This document shows positions 62,501 to 64,000 of a stretch of 64,000 bases of DNA, in pieces. The translations under genes were made by a program, and so were the position numbers. This DNA is from Prolixibacteraceae bacterium UBA1413 (GTDB lineage: Bacteria; Bacteroidota; Bacteroidia; Bacteroidales; Prolixibacteraceae). A model generated the notes under the pieces. That model was given only the letters and a program-made list of their open reading frames with translations, ran no database searches and was not told where the DNA came from. Each line of letters begins with the position of its first letter. Positions within the stretch are counted from its first letter, which is position 1. The stretch is taken from NCBI GenBank assembly GCA_002304925.1, contig DBPT01000028.1, positions 124,001-188,000 on the forward strand, given 5' to 3'.

Positions 62501-63808
62501 ATTGAGGTCAATATCTATTACATAACTTCCGTACACATTAGACGTGAATGATATGTAAGCTCCATCAGGTCCCACAACCCAGTCTGTATTAGCTTCGACA
62601 CCTTTTATACTTACATCTGAAACTTCGGGATTAAGGGCAGAGGTCTTCAGCCATGTTGTTGTAATTGTGTTTGACCCATCTTTTCTACGGTAAATTGCGG
62701 TTGCAGATGCAGGTAAATCACTTGCAGGTTTGCTGTAAAAAACTTTATGGGTAAAATCATTTGTGGCATCCAGGAACCTTGGATCGTGGGTATTCTGCGT
62801 TGTACTTCCAATAGAATTCTGACTTTGGTATGTTGGTTCACCTCCGGTGAATCCATTTGTTCCGGGTAACTGAGTCCCTCCTGAAACAATTCCTTTATTA
62901 TTGGCAAAAAACGACCAGGAAGCACCATTTATTCCATGGTTATTCACTTTATAAGCATACCCGTCATTAGTCAAAACATAAAAGGTAGAATAAAAACCTC
63001 CACTTCCACTGATAATGGTGGTACCAGAACCATTGGTTCCCCCCATGGCACTTCCTGCTCCCGGGAAGTTATTAGGAAGACACAATGCTAGTACAGTTGT
63101 GAAAACACGACCGGGTATAAGTATTGCACGATCTGACACAGAACCTACAGATACATCCCAGGCTGCAATGAGTGCGCTGGAATGGTTATTCGCAGTTGAT
63201 GGGTCTCCTCCCGAAGTAGGCTGGAACCAAGCTTCATCAGGATTGTACTCACCGACCCACTTCCCGTCATTACTATAATTAGGGCCTTTTGTGAAGTTAG
63301 TCCCTGTCCCCATGGCATTAAAATCAACTTCCCAGATTCCTTCCTCGCCAGATAAGACAGTACGATAAAACGGAGTATATCCAGCCGTAATCGAACCCCT
63401 GTCGGGACCATTCAATTCCTCGGTACGGTTTGCTATGAGACCGGTTGTATTTCCTGAGTTAGTCGGGGAAGAATATGTATTTCCATTGGGAGCCCGCATC
63501 GTTATATTGGCAACTGCAACCATACCATTATAACTCTTTCCCTGTTGACTGAAACCGGCATAAATCGTTTCTCCGACTTTCGCATACACTCGTGTTGTTC
63601 CTGGGGTCGGGAAAGGGAAATATGCCGCCGGGTCGGTTGCCAACGGTCTGCTTATTAAGTAAGCCCTCCTGCCTGTTGTCATACCTGAAGGATACAAATC
63701 CTTACTCCCTTCTGCCATTGCCTGCAGGGTAATTCCGATAAAAAGGATTGCCAGTAAAACTGCAGTACCGGCAGCTTTTACAGCAAATTGCGTTAAATTC
63801 CTTTTCAT
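53558..63808 (-). CDS. Giant SprB-repeat adhesin with unclassified C-terminal module
   Basis: 3,416 residues from the ATG at 63808 (MKRNLTQFAVK; a second ATG at 63838 adds ten Lys/Gln-rich residues). Signal peptide to about residue 34. In order: a long unknown N-terminal region (35-~640, with FSQQGKSYNGMVAVANI, YVIDIDLNGNGQFDDPADRR); a DUF11-like domain (about 640-760); thrombospondin type 3 Ca2+ repeats (about 770-800, DTDNDGIDDICDLDDDNDG, and about 1000-1060); an HYR domain; three DUF11 domains (about 1370-1740); thirteen SprB repeats (about 1840-2890); HYR domains (about 2970-3135); an SdrD B-like domain (GLTISGNVFHDLDKLENGKV, about 3150-3280); and a C-terminal module (about 3283-3416). 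The end lacks type A and type B signatures. It is the first gene of the operon and a likely cell-surface adhesin. The 5' part is much more AT-rich than the 3' part. Confidence 0.9.
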   Translation of the reverse strand: MKRNLTQFAVKAAGTAVLLAILFIGITLQAMAEGSKDLYPSGMTTGRRAYLISRPLATDPAAYFPFPTPGTTRVYAKVGETIYAGFSQQGKSYNGMVAVANITMRAPNGNTYSSPTNSGNTTGLIANRTEELNGPDRGSITAGYTPFYRTVLSGEEGIWEVDFNAMGTGTNFTKGPNYSNDGKWVGEYNPDEAWFQPTSGGDPSTANNHSSALIAAWDVSVGSVSDRAILIPGRVFTTVLALCLPNNFPGAGSAMGGTNGSGTTIISGSGGFYSTFYVLTNDGYAYKVNNHGINGASWSFFANNKGIVSGGTQLPGTNGFTGGEPTYQSQNSIGSTTQNTHDPRFLDATNDFTHKVFYSKPASDLPASATAIYRRKDGSNTITTTWLKTSALNPEVSDVSIKGVEANTDWVVGPDGAYISFTSNVYGSYVIDIDLNGNGQFDDPADRRWTGSAVIGTNTVTWDGKDGLGNLITIGTTEVTVRAQVNLGEVHFPFVDGEINPNGVIFERLDESYNVIPGQDLLYWDDSNITITEGCDPNRYTASNPLKNVYTGLSSNSNGHKWGSTVTSAPFEGGCGSAQDVNDSNGKQDFGNGRILDSWTYVGGAQQITRDIFSKYLDLAVSAPDPSPIAVCENGTVTYSVNVTNASGTNGSDAAEGAKFRFDAPAGLTIVSRTVTVNFGTFAETFSSGLGTSQYNAVFNQSNPGSVTYSFTCVVTGTITNPTAYVMRPPDVFDTDATSSVSGAPADYQVECDGGTSGTGCNNIRTATTSVIILSSGVDTDNDGIDDICDLDDDNDGILDIDEALCLPDGTAFSINSTRVPTPYALNTALQGGSTGTANLTGFAYGTFNFTASVSGTATWGDGVQIQNNVTVGDHIYLQPQNAPGGGAANFATYTIDFPYPVLDFSFVSAGLNYNDFYEITAFYNNTPITVNSSNFSGFNPDLASGSWTINGSRISNSSTAGGTDVTENVFTTSFSGPVDKVVIKSGKIDGLTNTITTAITSMEFCSLSRDTDKDGIFDHLDNDSDNDGCPDAIEGAGSYTAADLDDNNRLDYANLSPSGVDGDGVVNAGSQATAPAVITSDVLTVPVITQNPSPVCAGETITFTATTSGVRVTNFGTTGSTDDDTTIPIPTGDIIYKWYLGTTLITDGGIYSGAGTSALTISGVTEAMSGNSYSVEVSTLNNICSEVQSTLLNVTPLPGATVSHVDATCYEENGSITFSFPDYPAQTSISFSIDNGITYTTVDDNSGTYTFPNLDAATYHAWVRWGNGSCAVYLGNVTIADTPDDENPSITCPQSVLLPNHTGSCSITYTPENPDVSDNCTVSPTLTWVMTGKTTGSGSGYVGEQTFNSGETWIIYTVTDGIGNTATCGFTVTVDPCADLVTVKSLSSATSTPNEGDVVQFTITVTNNGPDEAAAVSLTDLLPAGITLTGYSVSPTHSVYNTGTGVWNGFSLLPGASATLVLTGKVDVGQGGNTITNYTTKAESAEHDPTDEGNDLEETINVNNNPSIDLIKEGTWNDANSDGIAQAGETISYTFTVTNTGDVTLYNVTVTDPLLVTPNGSITGGPIASLAPGATNSSTIKGIYTLTQADIDAGVFSNTATVTAKDPQDNDVTDTGENTEPLPQSPSIALVKTGDYQGDPTAAKVGDKIIYTFVVTNTGNVTVSDLVIDDEKLGLIGLAVVPGTLAPAGTGTASFTYAITQADIDAGHVLNTALATGEDPDGGTVTDISGTAVDNDTPTIIILCPLIQTWMAELKECAVTTDGNPKAYFALKDADGRVSTSYYDHEVPEGVTVTYYDSYTHAQDATEPLDKESYLSTTANVWARVANGDCYGIDIVELVVYTPGTINLSATDVSCSGKDDGALTINMQGAPYPFTIHWIAGGLTDVTIENAYTHTWPNLGPGTYTAIITDGNGCSLERSVTLTEPPVLQASVSSTGDVSCYGGNDGTATVMVSGGTPPYQILWSNGSTNALATGLIAGTYDVTVTDARGCEATAEVSLTEPLPLLVTAEVTSDASCNEDHGEATAMAEGGTAPYTYIWSNGFQETTYGSSTITGLVAGAYQVTVRDANGCEVVDGVMIRDLGGLTAIVDMHRDVSCYGGSDGAISITVSGGTGPGTYIYDWDSSNGFASTGEDIMDIPAGLYKVVIYDGNGCMAVLKNIEITQPDQLVVEETDNQPVSCYGESDGSAAVAAAGGTAPYTYDWLDRGGADDEAWQSGLAAGNYTILVTDANGCEEIINVIITQPALLTAEASVPADGHVSCFGGNDGEATVTVTGGTEPYTYEWSNGSSDKTATGLTFGSYQVVVKDANGCMVTSNWVDILQPESAVQVVITATTNPSCEGNINGSATAEASGGIPPYTYLWSNGQTGATATGLTAGTYLVTATDANGCEETTAVVLNDPNGLTAVFTSWKDVTCNGGNDGRATLVVNGGKSPYDFVWSNGFVQNDVSGPNATSIATGLTAGLITVQVTDAGGCQVVAVIEIEQPAPVGGTPVVVHPVSCYGGNDGSALVVASGGTAPYTYLWSNGQNTFMADHLTAGNHTVTITDYNRCTATVYVTVPGPQTPLAVTASGIDVKCFGTSTGMATVTSVTGGTPPYSYSWNTTPVQTSATAVNLAAGIYTVTVTDKNNCSTTATAVVSQPATPVTLGTPVVTDADCSGNQTGGVQLSASGGTGTLNYKLSTGLTNTTGIFTNLVAGVYTYTVTDMNGCSATGGFQITDPVSLVLTVKAVVNLSCWGEATGGASVEASGGSGEYSFAWKDALGFIIPSSSFLNSSSVTNLKAGIYTAMVVDTKGCSAVQTVTITQPAQLSAVITSFEGVSCQGAADGTATVDVSGGTAPYRYAWNTVPVQTAPTATGLAAGIYTVNITDANNCTTSVSVNIPAGKIMTIDPLADLGTYCPESEIPAILLSAQPANASTVFTWTVSGDDIGLSNGLSTGINPNIPSFTASEVPGTAKITVTATLGACFDTEVFTITVGDDVSPVLRGVPADLTVSCDAVPPAGTGVYATDNCDSDPDVVFSEQRVDGSCEFSYTLLRTWTATDGAGNSTAVTQTILVEDNEVPVVVSCPQDISVDNDPGGCGAVVTYTVPLFEDNCGGTAEGMLTEGLASGEIFPPGTTKVTYSYTDACGNGPVTCTFTVTVAPCGGLTISGNVFHDLDKLENGKVDGIGTNAGGLYANLVNPATDAVISSVAVNADGTWLISQGVEENSSYVIILSNTLKNIGVRLTTATLPAGWSSSGENLGAGAGSDGTVDGKLAVTTGTTDVTEANFGIFQVPDVTPIITAVPNVMHGQTKFYVTVRVTELNMVNTNGQIIVRIPKDTRWALDGPFSTSMTVIGSSTSVHNSVWTYSQNATHHIFTTFSVIEAGSFSRFGFYANWNGGETWGVYTITSQIDSWSGGENRIDNNVDAEKLDYFIY
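55150..58290 (-). repeat. Thirteen SprB-type repeats in the giant adhesin
   Basis: Thirteen consecutive units of about 75-85 codons of the SprB-repeat type. The pattern is VSCYGGNDGxA, VxGGTxPYTYxWSNG, ATGLxAGTYxVTVTDANGC and a closing xxxxxxQP or TEP. Unlike the array at 44-49 kb, these units differ strongly from one another, so they are an old array without recent homogenisation. The family is named after F. johnsoniae SprB, the mobile gliding adhesin. Confidence 0.9.
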
Positions 63809-63838
63809 ATTTTGCTTTTGTTTTTGCTTTTTTAACAT

Positions 63839-64000
63839 GGGTAAGAAATGTGGGAAATTTTCGAATGGGATGAATTATACTTGGAAATGTTGTTCGTTAA
63901 CACCCGGAAGCAGGCAGGTTTTGCCAGGATTGATATTCCTGCTTCTCTTAGAATTTCGCCATTGGCTGGTATCTAAAATAAAAAACATCAACCCCACAGC
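63839..64000 (-). promoter_or_regulatory. Leader region of the six-gene adhesin operon
   Basis: No gene is seen between the giant adhesin start and the window edge. An inverted repeat is present: GAAGCAGG at 63907-63914 and CCTGCTTC at 63938-63945, with a nested GGCA/TGCC stem at 63913-63925. An A/T-rich TTTTTTATTTTAG stretch reads on the minus strand near 63970-63985 and contains a -7-like TATTTTAG. The promoter may lie here or beyond the window. Confidence 0.35.

Noticed and set aside
1..64000. Insertion sequences, prophage or integrase genes
   Set aside because: No transposase, integrase, phage structural gene or terminal inverted repeats with target duplications were seen.

Overview
The window reads as a chromosomal segment of a Bacteroidota bacterium, most likely an anaerobic member of Bacteroidales or a close relative. 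The evidence is a type III glutamine synthetase, a bacterial V/A-type ATPase operon with the Bacteroidota-typical DUF2764 subunit, the futalosine-pathway gene mqnA, PorP/SprF and PorE-like type IX secretion (T9SS) proteins, T9SS sorting domains of types A and B, BACON and BspA-type domains, and repeated TAnnTTTG-like -7 promoter elements with few Shine-Dalgarno sequences. The exact family or genus cannot be told from the sequence.

Layout. Positions 1-6.0 kb hold a truncated PorE-like lipoprotein, glnN, a small gltD-like remnant, a DUF4143 ATPase broken by an amber codon, and an unknown outer-membrane barrel. Positions 6.1-12.4 kb hold housekeeping genes: cyclophilin, NfeD-type protease, mqnA, purB, an MsbA-like ABC exporter and tRNA-Trp. 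Positions 12.6-17.2 kb hold a secreted C10 (streptopain-like) cysteine peptidase with an unusual EF-hand-like tail, tRNA-Ser, a DUF1080 lipoprotein and a small HTH protein. Positions 17.3-23.2 kb form a peptidoglycan-scavenging locus: a NagZ-type GH3 fused to a beta-lactamase-fold (AmiE-like) domain, a divergent NamZ-type exo-muramidase (DUF1343) and an SSS-family symporter. Positions 23.3-29.1 kb carry a beta-helix lipoprotein, an EEP-family hydrolase, a CCA-adding/poly(A) polymerase-type protein, thioredoxin and murF. Positions 29.3-36.9 kb are a seven-gene V-ATPase operon (E, DUF2764, A, B, D, I, K) ended by a strong bidirectional terminator.

Positions 37.0-63.8 kb, 42% of the window, are one apparent minus-strand operon of six genes. 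In order of transcription they are a 3,416-residue SprB-repeat adhesin, a 515-residue GEVED protein with a type A sorting domain, a 400-residue GEVED protein without a recognisable sorting domain, a 3,405-residue GEVED/repeat adhesin with a type B (gliding-motility type) sorting domain, a PorP/SprF outer-membrane protein, and a PorE-like TPR/PD40/OmpA protein with a SPOR-like tail. The layout suggests a self-contained surface-adhesin system: substrates together with their dedicated outer-membrane and peptidoglycan-anchored T9SS accessory parts. The second giant gene contains a hierarchical repeat in which units of exactly 90 codons are nested in 448-codon super-repeats. The first giant gene is a compositional mosaic and ends in a C-terminal module that is neither type A nor type B. 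This operon is the most interesting part of the window, followed by the NagZ-AmiE fusion locus.
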